Of a DNA stretch of 64,000 nucleotides, positions 23,358 through 33,469 are shown in pieces. The translations under genes were made by a program, and so were the position numbers. The stretch is from Gordonia alkaliphila (GTDB taxonomy: Bacteria; Actinomycetota; Actinomycetes; Mycobacteriales; Mycobacteriaceae): the NCBI RefSeq assembly GCF_023017165.1, contig NZ_JALKBW010000001.1:3472001-3536000 (forward strand). The letters are read 5' to 3'. A model generated the notes under the pieces. The model ran no database searches, had not been told where the DNA came from, and worked only from the letters and a program-made list of their open reading frames with translations. Positions within the stretch are counted from its first letter, which is position 1. Every line of letters starts with the position of its first letter.

Positions 23358-23990
23358 CTAGGCGCGCGCCCCCGGATAGCTCCAGTCGGCGGGCGGCTGC
23401 GGCATGTCCGGGGCGGGTTCGGGAAAGCCGTCGGCCCCGTCGATCCCGTCGGACGACTGCCCCTTGGGCAGCCAGGCGTTGTCGCTGGAGCCGGCAGCGC
23501 AGACGAAGTACACCAGCGCCGCGACGCCCGGCGCGCAGATCAGCAGCAGCCACGGCGCCGACAGCGCGTTCCAGCCCGCGCCGGTCAGCCACAGACTGTC
23601 GACCAGCTGGTAGGTGCCCGGCGTGTGCGGGTCGATGTCGCCGGCGCGCGCATCGGCGACGGCCCCGCCCACCTGGATCGCGATGCCCGACGCCACCAAC
23701 GCCAGACCGACCGCGAACAGCAGTCCACTCACGCCGCGCGCCGGGCGCAGCACGAACCACACCGCGAGCCCGCACACCGCACCGAACGCGAAGGCCATGA
23801 GCGCGAAGATCGCCGGACCGCTGAACAGCAGCGCCGATTCCGACGGCGGCATCCCGGCGGTCGTGTCGGTCACCGTGAGCTCGGCGTACGGGATCACGGA
23901 GGCCCACAGAACGCCGAGCAGCGCACCGAGCACCAGCAGCACCACGGCCACCAGCAGCGGCCGCACCCGCGGCGACGCCAGAGCCGTCAT
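23358..23990 (-). CDS. DUF2567-type membrane protein of the biotin cluster
   Basis: This is a 210-residue membrane protein with four hydrophobic helices: [56 protein letters not shown] and [19 protein letters not shown]. An extracytoplasmic loop has [11 protein letters not shown], and a proline/acid-rich C-terminal tail follows. The mycobacterial gene in this position (Rv1591) belongs to DUF2567. Its function is unknown to me. ATG 23990 overlaps the bsaP stop by four bases, so it is probably the last gene of the bioAFDB-bsaP operon. Confidence 0.78.
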   Translation of the reverse strand: MTALASPRVRPLLVAVVLLVLGALLGVLWASVIPYAELTVTDTTAGMPPSESALLFSGPAIFALMAFAFGAVCGLAVWFVLRPARGVSGLLFAVGLALVASGIAIQVGGAVADARAGDIDPHTPGTYQLVDSLWLTGAGWNALSAPWLLLICAPGVAALVYFVCAAGSSDNAWLPKGQSSDGIDGADGFPEPAPDMPQPPADWSYPGARA

Positions 23991-24223
23991 CGCTGTTCCA
24001 GTTCCGCCGAGTCCACGCTCCCGTGCCGGGAGCAGCGCGCCGTCCAACCGTCCGGAACCACCTGCACCACCATCCGCCGACCGCACTGGCCGCAGTAACG
24101 GGGCGGCTCCAGACCCATCCGCGCCGCCGTCGGCACCGCATCCGGGGACTGGAGTTCGAGTTCGCGTCCGGTGTAGACGCCGTAGCGCAGGGGCTGGGCC
24201 AGCGGTCCGGGCACCGTGATCAT
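23987..24223 (-). CDS. bsaP: Biotin synthase auxiliary protein BsaP
   Basis: The 78-residue protein has YGVYTGREL near the N-terminus and a CxxC plus one cysteine pattern: Cys44 and Cys47 in [10 protein letters not shown], then Cys64 in TARCSRHG. It lies directly after bioB, as does Rv1590 in M. tuberculosis. That protein is reported to be an auxiliary protein needed by mycobacterial BioB to turn dethiobiotin into biotin. The cysteines suggest binding of an iron-sulfur cluster or metal. A good AAGGAG precedes ATG 24223. The stop overlaps the membrane gene. Confidence 0.85.
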   Translation of the reverse strand: MITVPGPLAQPLRYGVYTGRELELQSPDAVPTAARMGLEPPRYCGQCGRRMVVQVVPDGWTARCSRHGSVDSAELEQR

Positions 24224-24268
24224 CGGTTCTCCTTCGATTCGCGTCCTCGACGCTACAGGGGGCCCTGC

Positions 24269-25309
24269 TCAGAGGGTGTCGTTGAGGGCCTTGATGGGCA
24301 TGCTCAGATCGTCGAGCAGATCCAGATCGGCCTCGGCCGGCCGACCGAGCGTGGTCAGGTAGTTGCCGACGATCACCGCGTTGATGCCGCCGAGCATGCC
24401 CTGCTTGGCGCCCAGGTCGCCGAGCGTGATCTCGCGGCCGCCGGCGAAACGCAGGATGGTGCGCGGCAACGCGAGGCGGAAGGCGGCGACGGCCTTGAGC
24501 GCTTCAGCGGCGGGCAGCACGTCGAGGTCGCCGAACGGGGTGCCCGGGCGGGGGTTGAGGAAGTTCAGCGGCACCTCGTCGGGGTCGAGCACGGCCAGCT
24601 CGGCGGCGAACTCGGCACGCTGCTCCACCGTCTCCCCCATGCCGAGGATGCCGCCGCAGCACACCTCCATCCCGGCCTCGCGGACCATGCGCAGGGTGCT
24701 CCACCGCTCGTCGTAGGTGTGCGTGGTGACGACGTTCGGGAAGTGGCTGCGCGCGGTCTCGAGGTTGTGGTTGTAGCGGTGCACACCCATCGCGGCGAGC
24801 TCGTCGACCTGCTCCTGGGTCAGCATGCCGAGGCTGCAGGCTATCTGGATGTCCACCTCGTTGCGGATGGCTTCGATACCGGCGGCCACCTGCGTCATCA
24901 GACGCTTGTCCGGTCCGCGGACGGCGGCCACGATGCAGAACTCGGTGGCGCCGCTCTTGGCGGTCTGCTTGGCGGCTTCGACCAGCGACGGAATGTCGAT
25001 CCACGCGCTGCGCACCGGTGAGGCGAACAGGCCGGACTGGCTGCAGAAGTGGCAGTCCTCCGGGCAGCCACCGGTCTTCAGCGAGATGATGCCCTCCACC
25101 TCCACCTCCGGACCGCAGTGGCGCAGGCGCACGTCGTGGGCCAGCTGCAGCAGTTCGGGGAGCCGCTCCTCGTCCAGATTCAGCACCTGCAGGAGCTGGT
25201 CGTAGTTCAGCCCGACGCCCTCGTCGAGCACCTGGGTGCGCGCGACGTCGAGGATGTCCCGATCGGCGGCGGTGTCGTCGATCGACGGGGAGGCGGTGGT
25301 GATGGTCAT
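24269..25309 (-). CDS. bioB: Biotin synthase
   Basis: BioB is a radical SAM enzyme that inserts sulfur into dethiobiotin. The 346-residue product has the radical SAM cluster motif in [16 protein letters not shown] (Cys82, Cys86, Cys89). [25 protein letters not shown] residues near 180 and GGILGMGE follow, then [12 protein letters not shown]. It also contains [14 protein letters not shown] near the C-terminus. The ATG overlaps the bioD stop by four bases. It is followed after 45 bases by bsaP, consistent with an actinobacterial BioB that needs this helper. Confidence 0.97.
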   Translation of the reverse strand: MTITTASPSIDDTAADRDILDVARTQVLDEGVGLNYDQLLQVLNLDEERLPELLQLAHDVRLRHCGPEVEVEGIISLKTGGCPEDCHFCSQSGLFASPVRSAWIDIPSLVEAAKQTAKSGATEFCIVAAVRGPDKRLMTQVAAGIEAIRNEVDIQIACSLGMLTQEQVDELAAMGVHRYNHNLETARSHFPNVVTTHTYDERWSTLRMVREAGMEVCCGGILGMGETVEQRAEFAAELAVLDPDEVPLNFLNPRPGTPFGDLDVLPAAEALKAVAAFRLALPRTILRFAGGREITLGDLGAKQGMLGGINAVIVGNYLTTLGRPAEADLDLLDDLSMPIKALNDTL

Positions 25310-26022
25310 GCGTTCTCCTTGGTGAAGTCGGGACGGGCGGGTGCCGCCCAGAGCGGTGGGCCGGTGAACCAGGTCGGCGCTGCCGCCTGGAAGTGCTGGG
25401 GTGCGGCCGCGCCCATCCCGGCCGGGACGGCGGCGACCACGGGCGCCCCGGTGAGCCGGGGCAGATCGTCGCGGTTGCAGGTCATCGCCAGATCGGGCGC
25501 GTCCGGCCAGGCGCCGAGGATCAGACCGGCCACTGCGACTCCGGCCGCGCGCAGCGCGTCGACGGTGAGCTCGGTGTGATTGAGCGTGCCCAGTCCGGGG
25601 TCGGTCACCACGACCGCCGGCGCATCGAGCGCGACGGCGACGTCGAGCAGCGTGAGGTCCGGCGCGAGGCGCACCAGGACGCCGCCTGCCCCCTCGACCA
25701 GGACCAGATCGGCGTCCACGGCCAACCGCTGCACGGCCGCGCAGATCGCGTCGAGCGTCAGGAACGGTGCGCCGGCCCGGCGCGCCGCCGTCTCCGGCGC
25801 GAGCGGCTGCCGGTACCGCGCCACTTCGGCGGTCGGCAGGGCGCCGACCAGGTCGGTGACCACCGTCAGATCGCCCGGATCGTGCGGCCGCACGCCGGTC
25901 TGCGCGGGTTTGCAGACCGCCACGCGCAACCCGTCGGCCCGGGCCGCCGCGGCCAGGGCGGCCACCGCGATCGTCTTGCCCACATCGGTGGAGGTGCCGG
26001 TGACTACCAGGATCTGCGTCAT
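25306..26022 (-). CDS. bioD: Dethiobiotin synthetase
   Basis: BioD closes the ureido ring of dethiobiotin with carbon dioxide and ATP. The 238-residue protein has the P-loop GTSTDVGKT (residues 9-17), KPAQTG, a [12 protein letters not shown] segment, [10 protein letters not shown] and [16 protein letters not shown]. These are standard for the family. The start ATG 26022 overlaps the bioF stop. Confidence 0.96.
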   Translation of the reverse strand: MTQILVVTGTSTDVGKTIAVAALAAAARADGLRVAVCKPAQTGVRPHDPGDLTVVTDLVGALPTAEVARYRQPLAPETAARRAGAPFLTLDAICAAVQRLAVDADLVLVEGAGGVLVRLAPDLTLLDVAVALDAPAVVVTDPGLGTLNHTELTVDALRAAGVAVAGLILGAWPDAPDLAMTCNRDDLPRLTGAPVVAAVPAGMGAAAPQHFQAAAPTWFTGPPLWAAPARPDFTKENA

Positions 26023-27167
26023 CGGACGCCCACCGAACCCAGGGCCCGGTCCACCACGGCGGCCACCGACAGCAACGTCGCGGGGGCCAGATCGGCGCGG
26101 ATTGTGACCCGCAGCCGGGAGGTGCCCGCGGGCACCGACGGCGGGCGGAAGCAGCCGACGAGAATGCCCTCGGCGCGGCAGTACGCGGCGGCCGTCACGG
26201 CGGCGACCGGATCGCCGACGATCAACGAGACCACCGCGGACTGCGGCGCCTGGGCCCCGACGGCGTCGGCGAACGACTGCACGGAGCCGCGCAGGATCTG
26301 CGGCAGCTGCGGATCGGCGCGAAGGACCCCGAGTGCGGCGTGCGCCCCGGCGACGGCCGCCGGATTGAGACCGGTGTCGAAGATGAAGCTGCGGGCGCGA
26401 TCGATCAGGTGCGCGCGCAGCGTAGTGCTGCCGGCGACGAAACCGCCTTGCGCGCCAAGGGATTTGGAGGCGACGCCGGTCACCACCAGGCCCGGCGCTC
26501 CGGACAGGCCGCACTCGGCCACCACGCCGCGGCCGCCCGGTCCGCGGACACCCACCGCGTGGGCCTCGTCGACCAGCAGCGTGGCGCCGAGATCGTTTGC
26601 GGCGCTGTACAACTCGGCGATCGGCGCGACTTCGCCGTCGATGCTGTAGATGGAGTCGGTCACCACCAGCGCGCGCTGCTCGGCGCGACCGGCGAGAGCA
26701 CGACGGACCGCGTCGACGTCGCCGCGCTCCACCACCACGACGCGGGCCCGCGACAAACGGCACCCGTCGATCAGCGAGGCGTGCGCGCCGGTGTCGCTGA
26801 CGATCAGATCGCCGCGACCGGCCAGCGCGGTGACCGCACCGAGGTTGGCCAGGTAGCCCGACGAGAACACCAGTGCCGCAGGGGTTCCGAGGAAGTCGGC
26901 GAGGTCGTCCTCGAAGTCCAGGTGCGCTTGGGTGGTGCCGACGACCAGACGTGACGAGGTGGACCCGGCGCCCCACGTCGCCACCGCATCCTGCGCGGCG
27001 GCGATCACCGCGGGATGGCGGGACAGCCCCAGGTAGTCGTTGGAGGCCAGGTTGATCTCGGTGCCGGTCGCCGTGCGGGCCACCGGCTGCCGGTGCAGCC
27101 CGGCGGCGGCGATGGCGGCGGCCTCGTCGGTGAGCCAGCTCAGCGGATCGGCGTGCACGACGGTCAT
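26019..27167 (-). CDS. bioF: 8-amino-7-oxononanoate synthase
   Basis: BioF condenses pimeloyl-ACP or pimeloyl-CoA with alanine using PLP. The 382-residue protein contains [70 protein letters not shown] and the PLP-lysine region [15 protein letters not shown]. It ends with [21 protein letters not shown] 27167 overlaps the bioA stop. Length and motifs are normal. Confidence 0.97.
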   Translation of the reverse strand: MTVVHADPLSWLTDEAAAIAAAGLHRQPVARTATGTEINLASNDYLGLSRHPAVIAAAQDAVATWGAGSTSSRLVVGTTQAHLDFEDDLADFLGTPAALVFSSGYLANLGAVTALAGRGDLIVSDTGAHASLIDGCRLSRARVVVVERGDVDAVRRALAGRAEQRALVVTDSIYSIDGEVAPIAELYSAANDLGATLLVDEAHAVGVRGPGGRGVVAECGLSGAPGLVVTGVASKSLGAQGGFVAGSTTLRAHLIDRARSFIFDTGLNPAAVAGAHAALGVLRADPQLPQILRGSVQSFADAVGAQAPQSAVVSLIVGDPVAAVTAAAYCRAEGILVGCFRPPSVPAGTSRLRVTIRADLAPATLLSVAAVVDRALGSVGVR

Positions 27168-28468
27168 GCGCTCACCGCCAGCACGTCCGTGCGGGCGGCG
27201 ATGCTCGCCCGGGCCGCGGCGATCATGCCGTCGACGATCGCGTCGATCTCGTCGGCCGTGCAGAGGTAGGGCGGCATCGCGTAGATCAGATTCCGGAACG
27301 GCCGCAGCCACACGCCGCGCGCCACGGCGGCGTCGGTCGCGGCGACCATGTCGACGTCGTCGTCGAGTTCGATCACGCCGATCGCGCCGAGGGTCCGCAC
27401 CTGCGCAATACCGGGCGCACCGGCGATGTGCGCCAGTCCGGCGGCCAGTCGTTCCCCGATCATCGCCACCTGCGAACGCCACGCGCCGTCGGCCAGCAGG
27501 CCCAGCGACGCGCAGGCCACCGCGCAGGCCAGCGGGTTCGCCATGAAGGTGGGCCCGTGCGCCAGGCCGCCGGCCTCCCCCGCGCTGATCGTCTCGGCGA
27601 TCTCGGCAGTGGTCAGCGTCGCGGCCAGCGTGAGATACCCGCCGGTGAGCGCCTTGCCGACGCACAGGATGTCCGGGCTGATCCCGGCGTGATCGACGGC
27701 GAAGAGCTCGCCGGTCCGGCCGAAGCCGGTGGCGATCTCGTCGCAGATCAGGAGTACGTCGTGGGCGTCGCACGCCCGACGCAGCTCGGCGATCAGCCGG
27801 GGCGAGTGGAACCGCATGCCGCCGGCGCCCTGCACCACCGGTTCGACGATGACGGCGGCGAGCTCGTCCGCATGGCGCGCCAACACGCGATCCAGCATGG
27901 CGGCGTAGCCGGCGTCGTACTCGCTCGGCGGCGCGTCTACGAACAGCTGCTCGGCCAGCACCCCGCGCCACATCGCGTGCATGCCGCCGTCCGGGTCGCA
28001 CACGCTCATCGGGGCGAAGGTGTCACCGTGATAGCCGCCGCGCCAGGTGAGCAGGCGCTTCTTGCCCGGCAGTCCCCGGCTGCGCTGGTACTGGATCGCC
28101 ATCTTGATCGCGACCTCCACCGACACCGATCCGGAATCGGCGAAGAAGACCTTGGTCAGCGGCGCGGGCGTGAGCTCGACGAGCGCGGTCGCCAGGGCCG
28201 CGGCCGGTTCGTGCGTCAGCCCGCCGAACATCACGTGCGACATCGACCCGAGCTGCCGCTGCACCGCGGCGTCGAGCACCGGGTGCGCGTATCCGTGCAC
28301 CGCGGCCCACCACGAACTCATGCCGTCGATCAGCTCGACGCCGTCGCTCAGCCGCAGACGGACACCGGCGCACGAGGACACGACGCGCGGCACGGTGGTC
28401 GCGGGGAAGCCGCCGTACGGGTGCCACACGTGCGCCGCATCGGCGGCGACGATCTCGTGGGTCTGCAC
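27164..28468 (-). CDS. bioA: Adenosylmethionine-8-amino-7-oxononanoate aminotransferase
   Basis: BioA moves an amino group from S-adenosylmethionine to 8-amino-7-oxononanoate. The 434-residue PLP enzyme has [70 protein letters not shown] and the lysine motif [17 protein letters not shown]. The WWA, GYHGDT and CDP features separate BioA from other class III aminotransferases. GTG 28468 follows AGAGGAGG. It heads the biotin operon and faces the TetR regulator gene, with two operator-like sites between. Confidence 0.96.
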   Translation of the reverse strand: MQTHEIVAADAAHVWHPYGGFPATTVPRVVSSCAGVRLRLSDGVELIDGMSSWWAAVHGYAHPVLDAAVQRQLGSMSHVMFGGLTHEPAAALATALVELTPAPLTKVFFADSGSVSVEVAIKMAIQYQRSRGLPGKKRLLTWRGGYHGDTFAPMSVCDPDGGMHAMWRGVLAEQLFVDAPPSEYDAGYAAMLDRVLARHADELAAVIVEPVVQGAGGMRFHSPRLIAELRRACDAHDVLLICDEIATGFGRTGELFAVDHAGISPDILCVGKALTGGYLTLAATLTTAEIAETISAGEAGGLAHGPTFMANPLACAVACASLGLLADGAWRSQVAMIGERLAAGLAHIAGAPGIAQVRTLGAIGVIELDDDVDMVAATDAAVARGVWLRPFRNLIYAMPPYLCTADEIDAIVDGMIAAARASIAARTDVLAVSA

Positions 28469-28518
28469 GTTCGGGCCTCCTCTGACCGCGGGCCGACCGG
28501 GGCGGTCGGCAGAATTAC

Positions 28519-28552
28519 TGGACACCGTACAGGAGGCCCTGAACGCTGTACA
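28519..28552. promoter_or_regulatory. Two BioQ-like operator sites, 21 bp apart
   Basis: TGGACACCGTACA (28519-28531) and TGAACGCTGTACA (28540-28552) both fit the imperfect palindrome TGnAC-N3-GTnCA. Their starts are exactly 21 bases apart, about two helix turns. Each lies inside a 19-base direct repeat ending in GTACAGGAGG. They sit between bioA and the TetR gene. As I recall, BioQ sites in mycobacteria are 13-bp palindromes of this kind, so these are likely autoregulatory and operon-controlling sites. Confidence 0.75.
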
Positions 28553-28581
28553 GGAGGTGCCGCACCGATAAGGTGAGCCAT

Positions 28582-29157
28582 GTGAGCACCACGCGAGGCG
28601 ACATCCTCGATGCCGCACGCGGCATCCTCGCCCAGCACAGCCTGGCGGACCTGACCATGCGGCGACTGGCCACCGAAGTGGGCGTCCGCCCCAACGCGTT
28701 GTACTGGCATTTCGCCGACAAGCAGACGATGCTGGCGGCACTGGCCGACGATCTGCTGGCCGACGTGCACGACGACGACGCTCTCGCCTGGGACGACGCC
28801 CTGGCGGCCGCGGCGCACAACCTGCGCACCGCCCTGCTCGCCGTGCCCGACAGCGCCGAAGTGGTGTCCTCCGCGTGGGCCTCGGGCCTGGCGACCGACG
28901 ACCTCGCCGGTCGCCTCGCCAACCGCGCCGCCCGCGGCGGTCTGCCGGCGACGGCGGCCCGCGGCGTCGCGACCGCCCTCTGTCAGCTGATCGTCGGCCT
29001 GACGATCGAGGAGCAGACCCGCGCGCAGATGGAGCGCCTCGGCGCCACCGGTCCGTCGCAGCGCGACTTCGACGACGAGTTCGCCCAGGCCCTCGCCGTG
29101 ATCCTCACCGGCGCGCGCGCCGTCCGGCCCGTCGACACGCCAGCGGCCGCCCCGTGA
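28582..29157 (+). CDS. bioQ: TetR-family regulator, BioQ-like
   Basis: This is a 191-residue TetR regulator. The N-terminal helix-turn-helix covers about residues 5-50 ([41 protein letters not shown]). The rest is a helical ligand domain with no recognised motif. It is divergent from bioA, and two palindromic sites lie between, which fits BioQ, the biotin repressor of corynebacteria and mycobacteria. I prefer GTG 28582 because an AAGGTGAG site precedes it; GTG 28573 would add three residues. The stop overlaps the treY start, an unusual coupling of a biotin regulator to a trehalose gene. Confidence 0.8.
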   Translation: MSTTRGDILDAARGILAQHSLADLTMRRLATEVGVRPNALYWHFADKQTMLAALADDLLADVHDDDALAWDDALAAAAHNLRTALLAVPDSAEVVSSAWASGLATDDLAGRLANRAARGGLPATAARGVATALCQLIVGLTIEEQTRAQMERLGATGPSQRDFDDEFAQALAVILTGARAVRPVDTPAAAP

Positions 29158-31493
29158 GCGCGCCGGACGGCGACCTGTACGAGCCGATCGCCACCTACCG
29201 GGTGCAGCTCACGCCGGACTTCGCGTTCGCCGAAGTGGTCGGGATCCTCGATCAGCTCGTGGAGCTGGGCATCTCGCACCTGTACCTGTCGCCGATCCTG
29301 CGCGCGATGCCCGGCTCCACCCACGGCTACGACTGGACGCCGCCCACGCAGATCTCCCCCGAGCTCGGCGGCCTCGACGGGTTCCGCCTGCTGCGCGCGC
29401 ACGCCCGCGCCGTCGGCATCGGCCTCCTCGTCGACATCGTGCCGAACCACGTCGGGATCGGCGTTCCCACTCAGAACGCCTGGTGGGCCGACGTGCTGCG
29501 GCACGGCCTCGGCTCGCCGTTCCTCGACTACTTCGACATCCTGCCGGTGACCCACGAGGGCCGGGACGACGTGATCCTGCTGCCCTACCTCGGGAGCGAG
29601 AGCGACCTCGCGGACGTCACCGTCGACGAGGACGCCAACCTGCGCCTCCACGAGTGGGTACTCCCCACCACACCCGGTTCCGCCGAACCCGACGACGACC
29701 CGCTCGAGGTCCTCGCACGCCAGCACTACCGGCTGGTGCCGTCCACCTACAGCCTCCTGAGCTACCGCCGCTTCCTCGACATCGGCGAGCTCGCCGCCCT
29801 GCGCCCCGAGGTGCCCGAAGTCTTCGAAGCCACCCACGGCTGGCTGCGCTACCTGGCGAACGAGGACCTGATCGACGGGCTGCGCGTGGACCACCTCGAC
29901 GGGCTCCGCGATCCGCGAGGCTATCTCCGGCGGCTCCGCGACCTGATCGGCCCGGACCGTCTGCTGTACGTGGAGAAGGCCCTCGCGATCGGCGAGGACC
30001 TCGACCCGGAGCTGCCGGTCGACGGCACCACCGGCTACGACCAGCTGCAACGGATCGAAGCCGTGTTCACCGCGCCGCAGGGCATCATCGAGCTCGACGA
30101 GATCTACCTCTGGGTCACCGGCCAGCACGGCGACGGCGATCATCTCCGCGCGGAGGCCCGGCAACTGCGCGACGAGACCCTGCGCAGCCGCTTTCCCACG
30201 CGCCTGCGCATGGCCAGCGCGGCGGTGGCCCTCGCCGCACCGTCGGTACCGGACTACGTGGTGGAGCAGGCGGTGGCCGCCTTCGCCGTCACGATCGACG
30301 TCAGTCGCGCCGACTACCCGCACCTGCGGCCCCGCGTGCTCGCCGCCATCGAGGAGGCACGCGCCGGGCTGCCGTCGGCCGACGCCGGGTTCGACGCGTT
30401 GGCCACCGCGTTCACGCACCCCGAGGACTTTCCCGAGGCCGTCTTCCGGGTCAGCGAGCTCAGTGCGGCTGTCACGGCCACCGCGATCGAGAAGGTCGGC
30501 TTCCACCGCACCGCACGCCTGGTCTCCACGCAGGAACTCGGCGCCAGTCCGCGGCATCCGACGATCAGCCGGTCCGCCTTCCACGAACAGAATCAGCGGC
30601 GGGCCCGCACCTGGCCGCGCGCGCTGACCGCCACCACCACCCACGACACCAAGCGCAGCGGCGACGTCCGTGCCCGCATCGCGGTGATCGCCCAGGTGCC
30701 GCAGCGCTGGAACATGCTGGTCCGGCAGATCTGGGCCGACTACCCGCCGCCGCACCCGCGCACGGCGTACCTGCTGCTGCAGAACCTCGTCGGCATGTGG
30801 CCGGAAGCGGGCCTGCCCGATGCCGACCTGCACGGGCGGTTGACCGCCTACGCGGCCACAGCGATGCGGGAGGCGGCCGTCATCTCGTCGTGGTCCGCAC
30901 CGAATCCGGAGGCCGAGCAGCAGACGCAGGACTGGCTGACCGGGCTGCTGACCGGTCCGGCGGCCGCGGTGATCGGCGATTTCGTGGCGTTGATCGCCGC
31001 CACCGGCCGCGCCGAGTCGCTCTCCCGCACCGCCATCGCCCTGCTGGGGCCCGGCGTCGGCGACCTCTACCAGGGCGCTCAGTGGTGGGACGATGCGCTG
31101 ACCGACCCGGACAATCGTCGACCGGTGGACTACTCCCGCGACCTCGAGCACCCCAAGGCCCGTCTGATCATCGACGCGCTCGCCGTACGACGCCGTCACC
31201 GCGCGGCATTCGGGGGCGACGGCGACTACCGCGACGTGGTGGTCCGGGGGCGACGCGCCCGGCACGTGCTCGCCTTCAGCCGCAGCGCAGGCGAGGCCGA
31301 TCCCTCCGTGGTGGTGGTGGCCACTCGGCTACTGCAGACCTTCGCGCCCGGCGCCGACCGCACCCATGCCGTCGTCGATCTGCCCGGCGGAACCTGGCGC
31401 GACGTGCGCAGCGGGTGCGAACACTCCGGTGCGGTCCGCGCCGACGTGCTCCTGGAGGACCGGCCGGTGGCCATCCTCGAACGCGTCCGCTGA
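29154..31493 (+). CDS. treY: Maltooligosyltrehalose synthase
   Basis: TreY turns the reducing end of maltooligosaccharides into a trehalose unit, from which TreZ then releases trehalose. The 779-residue GH13 protein has ATYRVQLTPDFAFAEV, SHLYLSPILRAMPGSTHGYD, VDIVPNHVGI, LRVDHLDGLRDPRGYL (nucleophile region), YVEKALAIGEDLDPEL and VDGTTGYDQL. Further along are ATTTHDTKRSGDVRARI and the end region LLGPGVGDLYQGAQWW. The GTG start overlaps the regulator stop by four bases. treX and treZ, which accompany it in M. tuberculosis, are not in the window, so this is a detached member of the pathway. Confidence 0.95.
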   Translation: MSAPDGDLYEPIATYRVQLTPDFAFAEVVGILDQLVELGISHLYLSPILRAMPGSTHGYDWTPPTQISPELGGLDGFRLLRAHARAVGIGLLVDIVPNHVGIGVPTQNAWWADVLRHGLGSPFLDYFDILPVTHEGRDDVILLPYLGSESDLADVTVDEDANLRLHEWVLPTTPGSAEPDDDPLEVLARQHYRLVPSTYSLLSYRRFLDIGELAALRPEVPEVFEATHGWLRYLANEDLIDGLRVDHLDGLRDPRGYLRRLRDLIGPDRLLYVEKALAIGEDLDPELPVDGTTGYDQLQRIEAVFTAPQGIIELDEIYLWVTGQHGDGDHLRAEARQLRDETLRSRFPTRLRMASAAVALAAPSVPDYVVEQAVAAFAVTIDVSRADYPHLRPRVLAAIEEARAGLPSADAGFDALATAFTHPEDFPEAVFRVSELSAAVTATAIEKVGFHRTARLVSTQELGASPRHPTISRSAFHEQNQRRARTWPRALTATTTHDTKRSGDVRARIAVIAQVPQRWNMLVRQIWADYPPPHPRTAYLLLQNLVGMWPEAGLPDADLHGRLTAYAATAMREAAVISSWSAPNPEAEQQTQDWLTGLLTGPAAAVIGDFVALIAATGRAESLSRTAIALLGPGVGDLYQGAQWWDDALTDPDNRRPVDYSRDLEHPKARLIIDALAVRRRHRAAFGGDGDYRDVVVRGRRARHVLAFSRSAGEADPSVVVVATRLLQTFAPGADRTHAVVDLPGGTWRDVRSGCEHSGAVRADVLLEDRPVAILERVR

Positions 31494-31508
31494 GGCGGCC
31501 CGACCCGA

Positions 31509-32264
31509 TCAGCCCGCGGGCTGACCTTCCTGAGGTGCGGGTGCGGGTGCTGGCGCGGGCGCCGGCTGGCCCGAGGACTCGCTGATGCCGGGCTGCACGA
31601 TCATCCGGCCGACCAGCCACTTGCCGTCCTGCTTGGTCAGATCCAGCTGCAGCAGCACCACCTGCTGCCCGCCGGCCGGCAGCGTCGGGCTGGTCCCGGT
31701 CAGCGTGGCCGCGACCACGGTGGTCGCCGACGTGTCGGTGAACGACTCCACCGTCGCCGAATTGACCTCCACCTTCAAGTTGGAGAACTTGCCCTCGTCG
31801 AAGAACTGCACGGTGCTGCCGGCATCGGCCTCGACCCGCTCGCGCGCCTCGCCGGTGGTCAGCGGCACCACCACCGCCTTGATCTTCTCCGGAGTGGTCC
31901 CCGCGGCCATCATCGATTCGAAGTAGGTGGTGACGAACGACGACGCCGCCGACTTCGAGTCGTCGAAGGCGCTGAGCGTGCGCGACTTGGCCGTCACCTG
32001 CCACGACAGCACCGCGATCGCGACGACCGCGGCCACCGCGACCAGGGCCAGACCGGCGGCCCGGAGGGCGCGCGCGGAGATCGTGAACTCACGACCGCCG
32101 GACGCGGCCGGGGCCGCCGACTCGGCGCGCCGGGCCGCCTTGGCCGCCACCCCGCTGTCCTTGGTGCCGCCGTCCTTAGTGCCGCTGTCTTTAGTGCCGC
32201 TGTCTTTCGCGGGAGCGTCCGTGGTCACGTCCGAGGCATCTTCTGCCGGGGAATCCGAGCTCAT
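31509..32264 (-). CDS. Mce-associated membrane protein
   Basis: This is the last gene of the mce operon, a 251-residue single-pass protein of the Mas type. After a disordered N-terminus with TKDSG repeats there is a transmembrane helix, AAGLALVAVAAVVAIAVLSW. A folded extracytoplasmic domain follows (DDSKSAASSFVTTYFESMM, TTGEARERVEAD, TVQFFDEGKFSNLKVEV, DGKWLVGRMIV), then a proline-alanine tail. Such proteins help stabilise Mce complexes. ATG 32264 with GAAGGA upstream is my choice; a TTG at 32315 overlapping the mceF stop would add 17 residues. The stop lies 15 bases from that of treY. Confidence 0.85.
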   Translation of the reverse strand: MSSDSPAEDASDVTTDAPAKDSGTKDSGTKDGGTKDSGVAAKAARRAESAAPAASGGREFTISARALRAAGLALVAVAAVVAIAVLSWQVTAKSRTLSAFDDSKSAASSFVTTYFESMMAAGTTPEKIKAVVVPLTTGEARERVEADAGSTVQFFDEGKFSNLKVEVNSATVESFTDTSATTVVAATLTGTSPTLPAGGQQVVLLQLDLTKQDGKWLVGRMIVQPGISESSGQPAPAPAPAPAPQEGQPAG

Positions 32265-32311
32265 ACGTCCTTCATCATCTCGTTGATCACTGCTTGCGGT
32301 GGCGGGCGCGC

Positions 32312-33469
32312 TCAATTCAGCGGCACCGTACGACTGTTCGGATCGTAGCCGGGCGGCGGGTTGGCGGTGTCGTCCCCCTTCGGCCGCGGGGCGTTGATCG
32401 ATCCACGTCGCTGCTGGTTCGGATCATCGGTGACGCAGTACAGGTTGGTCGGCACCGATGCCTCCATAATCTTGGTGGGGCGCGTGGGCGTCACCTGGTA
32501 GTCGCAGTACGGACGCGGATAGATCGACGCCATGGCCCACCATGCGCCGTGGTGGAACATCTTCTGCGACTGCACCGAGCCGTCCCGGATCGATGGGAAC
32601 AGCACCGCGAGCGTCGGCGCCCGCAGCGCGCCCTGCTGGGCGACGTCGATGAACTGCGCCAGCACGTCGGTGATCGGGTCGGTGATGGTGTCCAGGGATC
32701 CGGTCAGACTGACCAGTCGGCTCGATCCGGTGCCCATCAGCGTGCGCAGTTCGGCATCGGCCTCGACCGCAGCGTCGATCACCGAGCCGAGCCCGTCGAC
32801 CAGGCGGCCGAAGTCCGGCTGCACGTCGGCGGTGGTCTCCATGATGGTGCCGACGTTCTGAATCAACGCCGTGGTCTGCGGCATCACCTTGTACAGCTGC
32901 GCGAAGATCACGCCGCCGGAGGAGAAGATCGAACGCAGCTGGTTCGGCTGGTCGTCGTTCAGCGCGATGGTGAGTTCGCCGAGCGCCGACGACAGCTTGT
33001 CGGTGTCGATCTGCGCGATCAGGTCCAGGCTCGATTCGAGCACGCCGGAGAAGGGTGCGGTCACGTCGGTCTGGGCGGTCTCGATGACGGCACCGTCGCT
33101 CAGGAACGGTCCGTCGTCGGTGGTCGGGACGATGTCGACGTACTGCTCGCCGGCGGCCGACAGGCCCAACGCCGAGAACGTGGCGTTCCGATTGATCCGG
33201 TAGTCGTCGTTCAGGCTGAGTCGTACGTTCACCGTGCGGGGCGTCACCTGAATGTCTTCGACGTCGCCGATCTCGACGCCGCGCAGCGTCACCTTCGAGG
33301 TGTTCTGCAGGCCGCCGGAGATCGGGAACTTCACCGTCACCTCGTAGCGGCCCTGCCAGGGCCGCCAGCTCAGCGAGACGAAGGCCAGGTAGGCCAGCGC
33401 CAGCACCATCACCAGGGCGAGGGCGAGGTTGCCCAGCAGCATGGAGTGTTTCCGCAGGAAGGCCATCAT
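32312..33469 (-). CDS. mceF: Mce family protein, position F
   Basis: MceF is one of six MlaD-domain proteins that form a hexameric lipid channel across the envelope. The 385-residue protein has an N-terminal membrane anchor (NLALALVMVLALAYLAFVSL) and the MCE/MlaD domain near residues 40-120 (YEVTVKFPISGGLQNTSKVTLRG as several short motifs, VNVRLSLNDDYRI). A long helical region follows, then a Cys-containing tail (YCDYQVTP, NLYCVTDDP). Its ATG overlaps the mceE stop by one base (TGATG). Which lipid is carried cannot be told from sequence. Confidence 0.92.
   Translation of the reverse strand: MMAFLRKHSMLLGNLALALVMVLALAYLAFVSLSWRPWQGRYEVTVKFPISGGLQNTSKVTLRGVEIGDVEDIQVTPRTVNVRLSLNDDYRINRNATFSALGLSAAGEQYVDIVPTTDDGPFLSDGAVIETAQTDVTAPFSGVLESSLDLIAQIDTDKLSSALGELTIALNDDQPNQLRSIFSSGGVIFAQLYKVMPQTTALIQNVGTIMETTADVQPDFGRLVDGLGSVIDAAVEADAELRTLMGTGSSRLVSLTGSLDTITDPITDVLAQFIDVAQQGALRAPTLAVLFPSIRDGSVQSQKMFHHGAWWAMASIYPRPYCDYQVTPTRPTKIMEASVPTNLYCVTDDPNQQRRGSINAPRPKGDDTANPPPGYDPNSRTVPLN

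Noticed and set aside
31509..31524. Perfect 16-base palindrome (TCAGCCCGCGGGCTGA) at the end of the Mce-associated gene
   Set aside because: It is short, lies mostly in coding sequence with the stop codon, and lacks a loop and T-run; a role in termination between treY and the mce operon is possible but not supportable.
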